Positions 22,224 through 30,648 of a stretch of 64,000 nt of DNA are shown here, in pieces. The position numbers and the translations under genes were made by a program. The DNA lies in NCBI GenBank assembly GCA_037190145.1, contig JBBCJU010000004.1, forward strand, positions 186,001-250,000, read 5' to 3'. The stretch comes from 55-13 sp037190145 (GTDB lineage: Bacteria > Armatimonadota > Fimbriimonadia > Fimbriimonadales > Fimbriimonadaceae). Positions within the stretch are counted from its first letter, which is position 1. Every line of letters starts with the position of its first letter. The notes under the pieces are model-generated. The model did not search any database and was not told where the DNA came from. It saw only the letters and a program-made list of their open reading frames with translations.

Positions 22224-22934
22224 ATGACCATCATGCCTGCCAACAATACACATTGGCTAGTTCACTACTGGCAAGGCAGATACGGCAATCTAGGTCACCT
22301 GTATAGTCCATCGAGAGTAGAGAAGCCGTTCCCACATATTCGGTACGTCCTTGACAATGGTGCGTTTGGATGCTGGTCCAAAGGAAAGGAGTGGGACTCG
22401 ACATCTTTCCTTAAGCATGTGGAGCGCTACGCATTTCACCAGAATCGTCCGGACTGGGTAGTCGTTCCAGATGTTGTTGCGGAAAGGCATCAAACCTTAG
22501 CTAACTGGGATCGTTGGGCGCCTCTGCTTAAACATGAGTACATGTTGCCTTTGGCCTTAGCAGTTCAGGACGGAATGACTTTGTCTGATGTGCTTTGCCT
22601 TGATATTCGCCCAGACGTGATCTTTGTTGGCGGATCTACTGAATGGAAGTGGGACACGTTTAACCGATGGGCGAATGATTGGGATCGGGTCCATGTAGGA
22701 AGGGTTAACACTGAAAAGTATCTGTTAAAGTGCTTGAACTCCGGCGTTGAATCCTGCGACGGAACAGGATTTTTTAGGGGTAGGCCGGAACAGCTTATTG
22801 AGGTAGGAAGGACGCTCGCTAAAATGTCTGGTCAGTACGGGCCGGCTGAAGAGCGAGAGATATGTAGGGTCGTTTACCATTCTAGGGTTTCAAGCCACGA
22901 ACAGTTAGTGCTACCAATCGGGGAGTCGGCATGA
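22224..22934 (+). CDS. DpdA-like (TGT-family) deazapurine DNA modification protein
   Basis: This 236-residue protein shows YVLDNGAFGCW, DWVVVPDVVAER, LALAVQDGM, VIFVGGSTEWKW, VHVGRVNT and ESCDGTGFFRG. These motifs occur in phage proteins annotated as DpdA-family, relatives of tRNA-guanine transglycosylase that insert preQ0 or related 7-deazaguanines into DNA. ATG 22224 has GAGGG just upstream. No deazapurine synthesis genes lie in the element, but the host queE is at 62257, so preQ0 could come from the host. The identification rests on motif recall, so a related TIM-barrel enzyme is possible. Confidence 0.62.
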   Translation: MTIMPANNTHWLVHYWQGRYGNLGHLYSPSRVEKPFPHIRYVLDNGAFGCWSKGKEWDSTSFLKHVERYAFHQNRPDWVVVPDVVAERHQTLANWDRWAPLLKHEYMLPLALAVQDGMTLSDVLCLDIRPDVIFVGGSTEWKWDTFNRWANDWDRVHVGRVNTEKYLLKCLNSGVESCDGTGFFRGRPEQLIEVGRTLAKMSGQYGPAEEREICRVVYHSRVSSHEQLVLPIGESA

Positions 22935-23050
22935 GCTATTTCTTCGAGATACGGACTGGATACTACACCGATTTTGTTGTAAAGGATCTAGTCTCCACCG
23001 ACCCTGTAAAGCGCTGGAGCGAGTTTATGAAAACTCAGGAAGTGGACTAG
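22931..23050 (+). CDS. 39-residue hypothetical protein
   Basis: ATG 22931 overlaps the stop of the DpdA-like gene (ATGA) and the ORF ends two bases before the next ATG. The peptide (MSYFFEIRTGYYTDFVVKDL at its start) is compact with mixed beta and helix potential. Translation coupling supports it being real. It may be a small partner of the DpdA-like protein. Confidence 0.4.
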   Translation: MSYFFEIRTGYYTDFVVKDLVSTDPVKRWSEFMKTQEVD

Positions 23051-23052
23051 CC

Positions 23053-23352
23053 ATGCCGCGCCCCCGTAACCAACCGGCCCCAATGGATACAGACCCTCTG
23101 TCTCGACTGATGAGCGAGCCTGCGGTAATGAGATTTTTGGGGACAGATAGCAAGGGCATAACAAAGCTAATCGTTGAGCGAAAACTCAAGCGAGATCCGA
23201 CCACTGGGAGTTTTTCCCGCAAGCAAGTTTTACAGGTGCATGATGAAATCGAACGGTACATACTCAGTAGCCAGGATGGAACCGAGGTGGGACGAAAGCA
23301 ACAAGAGATGGGAGTGTTCAGTGGGTTCCGGTCGGAACCGAACTTGGTTTAG
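23053..23352 (+). CDS. Candidate excisionase / DNA-binding protein
   Basis: This 99-residue basic protein has a likely MerR/Xis-type helix-turn-helix (AVMRFLGTDSKGITKLIVERKL, then FSRKQVLQVHDEI). It lies immediately before and overlaps the integrase start by about 110 bp in another frame, the usual place for xis. The role as recombination directionality factor is inference from position, size and charge. Confidence 0.5.
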   Translation: MPRPRNQPAPMDTDPLSRLMSEPAVMRFLGTDSKGITKLIVERKLKRDPTTGSFSRKQVLQVHDEIERYILSSQDGTEVGRKQQEMGVFSGFRSEPNLV

Positions 23353-24337
23353 GTGCAAAATCGCCGGAGACTCGGGTCGTGAGGTAGTACTCAAAAAGCG
23401 TACATTGTTCTTGCAAGGGCCTGCACCTCTACTGCCTGGAAGCTTGGCTGAGTTCATGGAAACTGTGTGGTGGCCATGGGTCAAAGCCAAGTCCACAGAT
23501 TCAACTATCCGGGGCTACCGCTACACATGCAAAAAACATATCAGTCGCTTCTATGCCTTGCAAATTGACGATATTCGATTACCCCAAATGCAGCCTTGGA
23601 TCAACGGGCTTGACCTGGAAGTCAATGACGATGGGGAGCCGGTCTATTCAGGAAAGCGCATTCAAGGAATCTTTTCCATCCTATCAAGCATCCTGGAGCT
23701 TGCTCGCCTGACGGATCGCTACCACTGCCTAGATCACCGCCTTGTCATCCTGCCGGAAGTCGAAGATACTGTACGTGAAGACCTGCTAATCAGCAAGGTG
23801 CATATGCTTGTTGCGGCTGCCAAAGGAACGGAGATGGAGGGCCCAATTTGGACGGGAGGATATCTGGGGTTGCGCCGCAATGAGGTTTGTGGGTTGAAAG
23901 TGCCCCATGTTGTGCTTCATGAGTCAACTGCTACGATTCGCATTCAAGACAATCGTCAACCACAGGGCGAAACCAGAAAGCTTAAAAGCAAGCGAAAAGG
24001 CACAGTGAAAGAGGTAGAAGTTCCAAAGTGGATGGGAGAAAAGCTTCTATCATTTGCCGAGCCTGGTGCAATTTACATCTTTCACTACGATGGCAAACCG
24101 ATCCATCCAGATCGGATCACAAAGCAAATGCCCGATCTTTGCAAAAAAGCGCAGATAGACCCCATTGAGTTTCGAGTACTGAGAGCAGCTTGCAGATCTA
24201 ATCTTAAAGCATCTGGCATGGAGGAGGTAGACATCATGCGAGTACTAGGGCACAGTTCTAAAAAATCTAGTCGCACATACCAAGATCGACGCCCTGAAAT
24301 TGAAGCTAGTGGTTTTGGCAGAATGATGGAGTTGTAG
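23240..24337 (+). CDS. Tyrosine-family site-specific integrase
   Basis: This protein of about 365 residues is a phage integrase. It has a SAM-like core-binding domain (STIRGYRYTCKKHISRF) and a catalytic domain with Arg in GGYLGLRRNEVCGL, FRVLRAACRSNL in place of the usual HxLRH box, LGHSS for the second His and SRTYQD with the Tyr nucleophile. The first His of the R-x-H motif is replaced by Phe. ATG 23240 (or 23243) is preferred to an upstream in-frame ATG at 23174 because it follows ACAGG. The gene ends 80 bp from the tmRNA 3' end, its attachment target. Confidence 0.88.
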   Translation: MMKSNGTYSVARMEPRWDESNKRWECSVGSGRNRTWFRCKIAGDSGREVVLKKRTLFLQGPAPLLPGSLAEFMETVWWPWVKAKSTDSTIRGYRYTCKKHISRFYALQIDDIRLPQMQPWINGLDLEVNDDGEPVYSGKRIQGIFSILSSILELARLTDRYHCLDHRLVILPEVEDTVREDLLISKVHMLVAAAKGTEMEGPIWTGGYLGLRRNEVCGLKVPHVVLHESTATIRIQDNRQPQGETRKLKSKRKGTVKEVEVPKWMGEKLLSFAEPGAIYIFHYDGKPIHPDRITKQMPDLCKKAQIDPIEFRVLRAACRSNLKASGMEEVDIMRVLGHSSKKSSRTYQDRRPEIEASGFGRMMEL

Positions 24338-24357
24338 GGGTAGACGGTTTGCAATGT

Positions 24358-24399
24358 GTGTCACCCCTCTGGGAATAGAGGTGTCACCCCTAATCCCAG
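24358..24399. repeat. Arm-site-like direct repeats and inverted repeat between int and ssrA
   Basis: GTGTCACCCCT occurs at 24358-24368 and 24381-24391, 23 bp apart in direct orientation. An imperfect inverted repeat with 13-bp arms (11 pairs) spans 24369-24399 around a 5-nt centre. Direct repeats next to the attachment core are typical integrase arm sites. The inverted repeat might instead end transcription of the operon, though it has no T-tract. Confidence 0.5.
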
Positions 24400-24416
24400 T
24401 TTTAAGTTCAAACAGT

Positions 24417-24775
24417 TGGTGGAGGCGGGGAGAATTGAACTCCCTTCCAAAACTGTCGGCCCTTCAGTTAAGCCACGAGCGTCTCCCCTGTACTTTATCT
24501 CGACGTCAGTCTCTCCCGGGGCTGGCTGACTGAACGCCCAGTTCGATTTTTTTAGCTCGGCTAGCTACGAACAGAAGCCGACCAAGCGATCCGGATTTTA
24601 TTAGACCCGATCTCTCCCCTACCGGCTCGAGGAGGGCGGATCTCGCTGGCTATTTAGGCAGCGAAGGCGTAATTGTTATTTGCAACTACTTTATTTCTCG
24701 TTTTTGACGTGGCCAACGAGAATCCACGGCTCGCAACCGAAAGTCGAACCAGCTCTGTCGAACCCGTTCGCCCCC
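24417..24775 (-). ncRNA. ssrA: Transfer-messenger RNA (tmRNA), tag ANNNYAFAA
   Basis: The 359-nt gene begins GGGGGCGAACGGGTTCGACA and ends with a T-arm (GGGAGTTCAATTCTCCC) and CGCCTCCACCA, with CCA encoded. GGGGGCG pairs with CGCCTCC to form the acceptor stem. The tag-coding frame GCA AAT AAC AAT TAC GCC TTC GCT GCC TAA gives ANNNYAFAA, near the common ...NYALAA ending. A TATACT box at 24789-24794 may be its -10. The prophage lies directly after the 3' end, so the downstream terminator of the original locus has been replaced. Confidence 0.95.
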
Positions 24776-24828
24776 GTTTGTGTTCAACAGTATAGAACGT
24801 CGGTTCTTGCAGACGCGTTGCATAGGGC

Positions 24829-27156
24829 CTATTCTTTGGTAAGAAGACACGCTGCAATGAGAAATGATTCCTCAACCGAAGTTTCTGCAAGGGCCTTCAT
24901 AGACTCTGTGGGCATAACCTTAAGCAGAATCTGCAGGGCTCTTGGTTCATCACCGCTCCCAAAATGATCAAGGGCAGATCGAATTCTCTTATGATTCTTT
25001 ATCACGGGTTGCAGCAAGGTCAAAAGCTCGGCGTCCCGTTGGAAACCGTCCACCAACATGAGCCGATAGACAGCAGGTTCAACCTTCAAAAGCCGGGCCG
25101 CTCCAAGTAAACACCGATGCCTAGCTGTCTTGGTGCGTTGAGTCTTCGCCTCTTCCAGAATGATGCTAAGGTCTTCATCCGTTCCCACGGCCCCTAAGGA
25201 ATAAGCTAACTCACTGGTTGCCTCGTCTTCGTAAAAAGCTAGTGCCTGGCGCACATAAGGTAAGGCGTCGTAGAGCTCTAGTTCCGAGACCGCTTCTGCG
25301 GCCGCAATTCTTACGCTCGGATGAGGATCGAAGAGAGCGTCATAGATAGCCGGCCCGGCATCCCTTGCTTCCAAAATTCTCAGAGCTTGGATACTTGAGC
25401 GCCGCAAATCTGGATCTCCCACTTCCTGAGCAGCAGAGGTTAAAGCTTCGATGGCATTGGGGCTGCCCAAACGCCCCAAGCTCTTTGCCGCAGCACGTCT
25501 CAAGAGCGAACGCGGACTGTCAAGCAAATTTATGAGAACGGGAACCGCATGCGGGTTTTCCAGGTCGCCCAGTGCCTCAACCATCTCTTCCTCAATAAGG
25601 TCCGGATGCTGTTCCAAATGAGTCACCAGAGGTTCGGCGAGTCTTGGGTCACCAAGCCTCGCAAGAGCGCGTGCTGCATTCCGACGGACTCTCGGTGAAG
25701 GGTCTCCCAATGCCTTGACAATCTCATCACTGGCTAGGGAAAAACCTTGGGTGCCCACGCGTTGAATAGCATCTGCCCTCGTCTGAACGTCAGAGCTGGT
25801 TGAAAGAGATCGCATCGCGCGCATCCCCTTGGGCGTCACTTTTCGCAAGTCACGTAGGGTTTTTTGAACGCGGCTCGATCCCTCCTCTTTCACTGGGGCA
25901 ATGAAGATTACGGAAATGGCACGAAGAACAACGACACAAAGAAAAATAACCTTATAGGCTTGCTCTGTAGGTAAGTTCCCACGCATCTGCGACATAAGCT
26001 CGGCGCTGATAAGGGGAGCTAAACCACTGATAAGGCTCTGGATGGCTAATCCTGCCCCAATGTAGCTTGCTCGGTCCTCTGCTTTGGCTGTGGCAAGCAA
26101 TAGGTTGAATTGAGTAACGGCTACCCCGCACCAGAAGACGCCCATCAAAAGGTGCCCAGCAACCAGAACTCCAATGCTTAAATGAAGGTTGCCTGATTGG
26201 GTTGATAGCCAGCTTGCCGGACTGATGGCAATGCCAATTCCCGACAAGATCAAACAAGGCTTATTCCCATAGCGATCCGCCAAGAATCCCCATAGTTTGG
26301 AACTGGCCATGGTGGTTGCGGCTTGGCAGAGAATACAAATCTGGAACCAAACAAAAGGCATTTTGAGGGATTCCAGAGCGTAGGCCGCGTATAGATTTCC
26401 CGCAAAGGTCTGGCCGAGGAAAAAGACACCTAGAAAGATCAGAACTTTGCGAAAGTCGCGGTCTTGGAAAGGAGCCGCAAATGCCCCCAGCCCCTCTTTC
26501 AAACCTTGACGTACAACTGCTGGGCGTTCAAGATCGCGCATCTTCATAAAGAAGAAAAAGCTCAGCCCGGCACACACCACCCCTAAACCATAGACAACGG
26601 AGTAGCCTACGGCTTCTTGGTCAATAGCCTTGAAGTGGTCCAACAAGAAGCCGCCGAGCAGACCAACGGAAGCTCCAATGCCGGTGCCAATCGCGTGTCG
26701 GCGAGAGAAGTACCAACCTCTTGAGTTAGTGGGTACCAGTTCCGCAAGCCAGTCGTTATATGTAGAGTTGACAAGGGCAACGCTAAAGGCTCCGATAGAA
26801 ACACAGGCCGTTAAAACAAAGAGCCGTAGCTCATTAGCCCAGGCCAATAGCGGAAGAGCCACAACCGGAATGTAGAGCAGCCTCCATAAGCCTCCACCAG
26901 GGGCTACAAAGCGCTTGTAGCTTGGGTAGCGCCTTGCAATGATGGCTCCAGGAATTTGGGAGATTCCCAGGAAGGCAGGCACAGAAGTCAGTAATCCAAT
27001 CCATAGATCACTGCCTCCCAAGAGCTTCACAAATCCAACGAGGAAAGCGCCGGTTACAAGTGTGCTAAAAGCCGTAGAAAAAGCAACATCTAGATTGGCA
27101 ACCCGCAGGGTCTGGAGAGTCTCCATCCGAGTCGGCGGGTTAAGTCGATCTGACAC
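24829..27156 (-). CDS. MFS transporter fused to a HEAT-repeat domain
   Basis: This 775-residue protein has an N-terminal major facilitator domain of about 12 transmembrane helices (residues about 20-420, with the loops FLADRYGNKPC and NSRGWYFSRRHA). About 340 cytoplasmic residues of HEAT/PBS-lyase-type repeats follow (for example KALGDPSPRVRRNAARALARLGDP, EALGDLENPHAVPVLINLL). The repeats are protein-binding solenoids. The substrate is unknown. Fusion of a carrier with HEAT repeats suggests a transporter regulated by, or docking, a soluble partner. Confidence 0.85.
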   Translation of the reverse strand: MSDRLNPPTRMETLQTLRVANLDVAFSTAFSTLVTGAFLVGFVKLLGGSDLWIGLLTSVPAFLGISQIPGAIIARRYPSYKRFVAPGGGLWRLLYIPVVALPLLAWANELRLFVLTACVSIGAFSVALVNSTYNDWLAELVPTNSRGWYFSRRHAIGTGIGASVGLLGGFLLDHFKAIDQEAVGYSVVYGLGVVCAGLSFFFFMKMRDLERPAVVRQGLKEGLGAFAAPFQDRDFRKVLIFLGVFFLGQTFAGNLYAAYALESLKMPFVWFQICILCQAATTMASSKLWGFLADRYGNKPCLILSGIGIAISPASWLSTQSGNLHLSIGVLVAGHLLMGVFWCGVAVTQFNLLLATAKAEDRASYIGAGLAIQSLISGLAPLISAELMSQMRGNLPTEQAYKVIFLCVVVLRAISVIFIAPVKEEGSSRVQKTLRDLRKVTPKGMRAMRSLSTSSDVQTRADAIQRVGTQGFSLASDEIVKALGDPSPRVRRNAARALARLGDPRLAEPLVTHLEQHPDLIEEEMVEALGDLENPHAVPVLINLLDSPRSLLRRAAAKSLGRLGSPNAIEALTSAAQEVGDPDLRRSSIQALRILEARDAGPAIYDALFDPHPSVRIAAAEAVSELELYDALPYVRQALAFYEDEATSELAYSLGAVGTDEDLSIILEEAKTQRTKTARHRCLLGAARLLKVEPAVYRLMLVDGFQRDAELLTLLQPVIKNHKRIRSALDHFGSGDEPRALQILLKVMPTESMKALAETSVEESFLIAACLLTKE

Positions 27157-27213
27157 CAGAATTATTTTGGCTGACTGTTCGGGTAGATCGCTAATATCCC
27201 TAAGGTATTAGAG

Positions 27214-27572
27214 TTAGCTTTGGCAAGAACCTAACAATCTCTCGTAGCTTCCGCGATCAGCCTCTTGGAGGGCTAGGATGTACTCTTTTCTTGCGAGATT
27301 AGGAGTGGCCAAGTTTTTGGAACCCCAAGTAAATGGAGCCCAACCATAGTGTCTGCATAGAAGGTCGGTTGCAAGTCGAGCATGACGACCGTTGCCGTTC
27401 GGAAAGAGATGGATGAAAACAAGGCGATGATGAAATCTTGCAGAAACTTCCTCTGTCGAAAACGTTTTATGCTCTATTCAAAACTGTAAGTCGTCGAGCA
27501 ATATGCGAAGTTCACTTATACATGAACCTTTTGAGCCGTCATGTTCACAAATTGGTGAACGCTCGGCTTGCG
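27214..27572 (-). pseudogene. Broken Fic-domain gene (mobile mystery protein B type)
   Basis: Reading the minus strand from about 27560, a frame encodes a partial Fic protein: ISELRILLDDLQF, then an in-frame TGA where relatives have Trp, then IEHKTFSTEEVSARFHHRLV. The intact Fic motif HLFPNGNGRHARLATDLL and a C-terminal tail ending at TAA 27214 follow. The 5' half is missing or unrecognisable before the neighbouring metallopeptidase gene. The catalytic motif H-x-F-x-N-GNGR is complete, but no start codon serves it. This is a 5'-truncated, nonsense-mutated remnant of an AMP-transferase-type toxin gene. Confidence 0.8.
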
Positions 27573-28328
27573 TTAAGGTCTCTTGGCTGGATCAGTCCAT
27601 TTCCAATCAGAAACAAACACTTCTGCTAATAGATCGTGAAGTGATCGGTCTTTTGCTTTTAGCTCAGCCCGATTCCAGATTTCGTTGTGAACGCCATTGC
27701 CGCCAACGGGACCTTTCTGGTTACAGTCGAACCAAGATTGAACTCCCTCTGCCCAGTACTCCTCAATGTTGGAGATGGCATAGGTGTTTCTCCAAGCCCC
27801 AGACTTCTTAGCGGCTTCATAAGCGGTTTGCAGCCGCGGCTTAAACGTTTTATCAACTCGCTCCAGGCCAAAATTGAGTACGGTATGTCCAAATTCATGG
27901 ATCAGGATGGATTCGCCCTTATAGCGATCCCCCGTAAGTCCCAGTAGGTTTTCTTCACCACAACTGACTGCGGGACGAGGAACGGTGGCTCCCAAACCTC
28001 GAGCGCGTTTGTTCCAATCGGTATCCGGAAAAACTCGCTGTAAATCGGAATGCTCTGGAATATCAAGTGTCTGCTCAGAAGGAGCCATCACGGCAACTCT
28101 TAGCTTTAGTTGCATCATTGGCTTGGCGATTTCTGGTCGCTTCTTCAACATGATGCGTACCAACGCAGAAGCTTCCCGAAGTCCTTTATCACTCACTTTT
28201 TCAGAGCTGACAACTGGAACGCCTTCAACAACGATGCATTTCTTGTAAAAAGCATCAAGTTTCAAGTCCGCCGGAGGCGAGGAAATTGCAGCTTGGACAC
28301 TAACAATGGCGGCAAGGGCAGACCACAT
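27573..28328 (-). CDS. Secreted zinc metallopeptidase-like protein
   Basis: This 251-residue protein has an N-terminal signal peptide (WSALAAIVSVQAAIS) and a gluzincin-like site HEFGH (144-148), with EEYWAEGVQSWF about 40 residues later offering the downstream Glu ligand. Bacterial relatives with this layout are periplasmic or extracellular proteins of unknown substrate. The gene's 3' end borders the Fic remnant. It diverges from the response regulator gene. Confidence 0.72.
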   Translation of the reverse strand: MWSALAAIVSVQAAISSPPADLKLDAFYKKCIVVEGVPVVSSEKVSDKGLREASALVRIMLKKRPEIAKPMMQLKLRVAVMAPSEQTLDIPEHSDLQRVFPDTDWNKRARGLGATVPRPAVSCGEENLLGLTGDRYKGESILIHEFGHTVLNFGLERVDKTFKPRLQTAYEAAKKSGAWRNTYAISNIEEYWAEGVQSWFDCNQKGPVGGNGVHNEIWNRAELKAKDRSLHDLLAEVFVSDWKWTDPAKRP

Positions 28329-28410
28329 AGCTCAGAATACTCTGGCAAACGGACTATGGGTTACCAATTCAGGCGGAAATACGGGGTGTTGCCAGCTATA
28401 CTTGATCCTA

Positions 28411-28857
28411 ATGTGTAGGGTGCTTGTTATCGACGATGAAGAAGCTGTAGTTGCCTCTGTGAAGCGGCGTCTAGAAAGAGACGGCTATCAAATCGATACT
28501 GCATCAAGTGCGGCCGAAGGTATTGCGAAGATCATGGATGCTCAGAAGAAATTTGATGTCATCGTGACCGACATGAGCATGGATGATCCCGATTCTGGCC
28601 TCCATGTGTTACACGCTGCATTCACTCGAGACCTTTTTGCCGAAGTCATCGTGATGACTGCTTACGGAAATGTCGCCAATGCCGTGGAGTGTATGAGGCG
28701 GGGAGCATTTGACTACATCGAAAAAAATGCACCGGGCGTAGACGTTTACGAAATCCTATCCATCAAGATCGGACAAGCCATGGATCGTCGCCGTCGAGAT
28801 GTACGCACCGTCGAACTCTGGGAACGCGCAGCTAAGTCAAAAGAGGCTATCAGCTAG
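28411..28857 (+). CDS. Response-regulator receiver protein without output domain
   Basis: This 148-residue protein is a CheY-like receiver: VLVIDDEEAV (acidic pocket), IVTDMSMDD (phosphorylated Asp), VIVMTAYG (Thr) and IEKNAPG (Lys). A short helical tail follows. It has no DNA-binding domain, so it likely acts by protein contact. ATG 28411 is preferred to upstream starts because it begins at the first strand. Possible partners are the sensor kinases at 40654 and 44114. Confidence 0.85.
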   Translation: MCRVLVIDDEEAVVASVKRRLERDGYQIDTASSAAEGIAKIMDAQKKFDVIVTDMSMDDPDSGLHVLHAAFTRDLFAEVIVMTAYGNVANAVECMRRGAFDYIEKNAPGVDVYEILSIKIGQAMDRRRRDVRTVELWERAAKSKEAIS

Positions 28858-28944
28858 CACACCTTTTCCTCTATAGTGATTAGTTGCATAACTAGCATTT
28901 GCCCCTTTTCTGGGGATTAACTTATGTAACATAATCCAGGGCTC

Positions 28945-30144
28945 ATGCTTCTTCCAATTCGTAGCAAGAACCCGCCGGAAAACCTTCCTATCATCACCAT
29001 CATCCTCATCGTGGTGAATGTGTTTGTGTACGCACTCACCACCAATGGATGGGAAATAAAAGAGGCGGTGCTTCGCGATTGGGGATTAAAAGGCTCCAAT
29101 TTTAACTTCATCCACATGAACTCCAGCATGTTTTTGCATGCCGGATTGTTCCATTTGCTAGGAAACATGTGGTTCCTGTATCTCTTTGGCTTTGCAGTGG
29201 AGGGAAGACTCAAGTGGTTCAAGTTCCTGATCCTGTACTTTGCGGCAGGTTATGCTGGGGATGGTCTCCATCAGGTACTTGTTGGTCACATCCATCCAGA
29301 TATTCCATCTATCGGTGCCTCGGGAGCCATCATGGGAACGGTTGGAGCGGCATTGTGGATGTTCCCCCACGGCAAGATTGATGTTTTGTACTACTTCGGT
29401 ATCTGGGCTGCTGGTGTATGGGAATGTCCCATGTGGGGAATCGCTTGCATTTACCTTGGTATGGATCTCCTTGGAGCTTTAATTAGCGCGGGAGGGGGTG
29501 GTATTGGCCACTTGGCGCACCTTGGCGGTGCCGCGGGGGGCTTGGTGGTTTGCATGTTGTACCGACCCAAGCGGGATGACGACTTCACCAGCACAGCCAA
29601 AGCCACTTTGGCGGAAACCAAAGATTTGAGCGTCCTTTCCCGACTCCAGCTCTCCAATCTGCACAAGGCAAATCCCGAAGATGATGCGGTGATCTTAAAT
29701 TGGATGTATAAGAGCTTGCGTGAACCTGGCGGCCCCAAGCCAGAGTGTAGGGAGGCCTTTTTCAAGTTTCTGCCTCGTATGCTCCAACAGCAGGAGATCG
29801 GACCCATTGCCCAATGTGTTAGTACTCTGAACCTGCCTCCGGGAACGGTTAAGTCAAGCATCGTCATAGATTGTGCTACAAGGCTAGAGAGAGCAAATGA
29901 CAACATGAGTGCCATTCGGATGTATGAAGCTGTATTAAAAGATCCCAACGCAACTCAAGGCGACCAAGAAGCCGCTATGTTCCGTGGCGGGTTGCTAAGT
30001 GAAGCCGTCTTTCAGCGTTATGATTCGGCTTACGCTGCCTATACAGAACTGATTCGGCGCTGGCCGATGAGCCCTTTTGCGGATCAGGCAAGAACTCGAC
30101 TGGCCTATGTGCAGACCCGTCTGCCTTCCGCCACAAATCCTTAA
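28945..30144 (+). CDS. Rhomboid-family intramembrane serine protease with C-terminal repeat domain
   Basis: This 399-residue protein has six or seven transmembrane helices up to residue about 205. The rhomboid features are present: HLLGN (oxyanion Asn74), GASGAIMG (Ser126) and GHLAHLGG (catalytic His near 189). The remaining about 190 residues are soluble and helical and resemble a TPR-like array (ARLERANDNMSAIRMYEAVL, YDSAYAAYTELIRRWP). It would cleave membrane proteins in the bilayer. The tail may select substrates. Confidence 0.88.
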   Translation: MLLPIRSKNPPENLPIITIILIVVNVFVYALTTNGWEIKEAVLRDWGLKGSNFNFIHMNSSMFLHAGLFHLLGNMWFLYLFGFAVEGRLKWFKFLILYFAAGYAGDGLHQVLVGHIHPDIPSIGASGAIMGTVGAALWMFPHGKIDVLYYFGIWAAGVWECPMWGIACIYLGMDLLGALISAGGGGIGHLAHLGGAAGGLVVCMLYRPKRDDDFTSTAKATLAETKDLSVLSRLQLSNLHKANPEDDAVILNWMYKSLREPGGPKPECREAFFKFLPRMLQQQEIGPIAQCVSTLNLPPGTVKSSIVIDCATRLERANDNMSAIRMYEAVLKDPNATQGDQEAAMFRGGLLSEAVFQRYDSAYAAYTELIRRWPMSPFADQARTRLAYVQTRLPSATNP

Positions 30145-30162
30145 GGTTGTATCCTATTGCCC

Positions 30163-30648
30163 ATGTCTCAACCAATTGTCGGTGTGATCATGGGCAGCAA
30201 GTCTGACCTGGATACGATGCAACCCGCCGCCGATATTCTAAAAGAGTTCGGTGTGCCCTGCGAAGTAAAGGTAGTGAGTGCTCACCGAACGCCGGAAGAG
30301 ATGGTGGACTACGCTAAGTCGGCTAGAGAGCGTGGACTTCAGGTGATTATTGCAGGAGCAGGAGGAGCGGCTCACCTTCCCGGAATGGTGGCTTCACTCA
30401 CCACGTTGCCAGTTATTGGAGTTCCGGTACAGACAAAGGCATTGGGGGGAGTAGATTCGCTCTATTCGATAGTGCAAATGCCCGGCGGTGTTCCTGTCGC
30501 TACCGTATCGATTGGTAACGGAAAGAACGCAGGATTATTGGCCCTCCGCATCTTGGGAGCCTCTGACGCTCAAATTGCGGAGAAGCTAGAAAGCTACCGC
30601 TTGGGACAAATTGAAGCGGTAGCCCAAATGAATCGAGAATTGGCCTAG
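30163..30648 (+). CDS. purE: N5-carboxyaminoimidazole ribonucleotide mutase
   Basis: This 161-residue protein is PurE class I of purine synthesis: GVIMGSKSDLDTM, VVSAHRTPE (catalytic His), GAGGAAHLPGM and ALGGVDSLYSIVQMPGGVP are all canonical. ATG 30163 gives the standard N-terminus; an upstream TTG at 30157 is less likely. No purK neighbour is present. Its 3' end overlaps that of the convergent gene by 4 bp. Confidence 0.95.
   Translation: MSQPIVGVIMGSKSDLDTMQPAADILKEFGVPCEVKVVSAHRTPEEMVDYAKSARERGLQVIIAGAGGAAHLPGMVASLTTLPVIGVPVQTKALGGVDSLYSIVQMPGGVPVATVSIGNGKNAGLLALRILGASDAQIAEKLESYRLGQIEAVAQMNRELA

Larger units (their letters stand above)
1..24416. mobile_element. Integrated temperate phage (right-hand part), inserted at ssrA
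   Basis: The region holds phage functions throughout: integrase, CI-type repressors, Gp157, VRR nuclease, phage-type methyltransferase, O-like initiator and lysis genes. They lie in two divergent, tightly overlapping operons. The integrase end abuts the CCA end of tmRNA at 24417, a common integration target. No terminase, portal or capsid gene is visible and the left junction is not in the window, so only part of the element is seen. An integrative element other than a phage remains possible because of the FtsK-like motor, but the lysis module favours a prophage. No obvious degradation is seen apart from one chimeric gene. Confidence 0.88.

Noticed and set aside
28858..28944. Terminator-like CCCC-TTTTCT-GGGG hairpin before the rhomboid gene
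   Set aside because: The stem has only four pairs and is not followed by a T-run.
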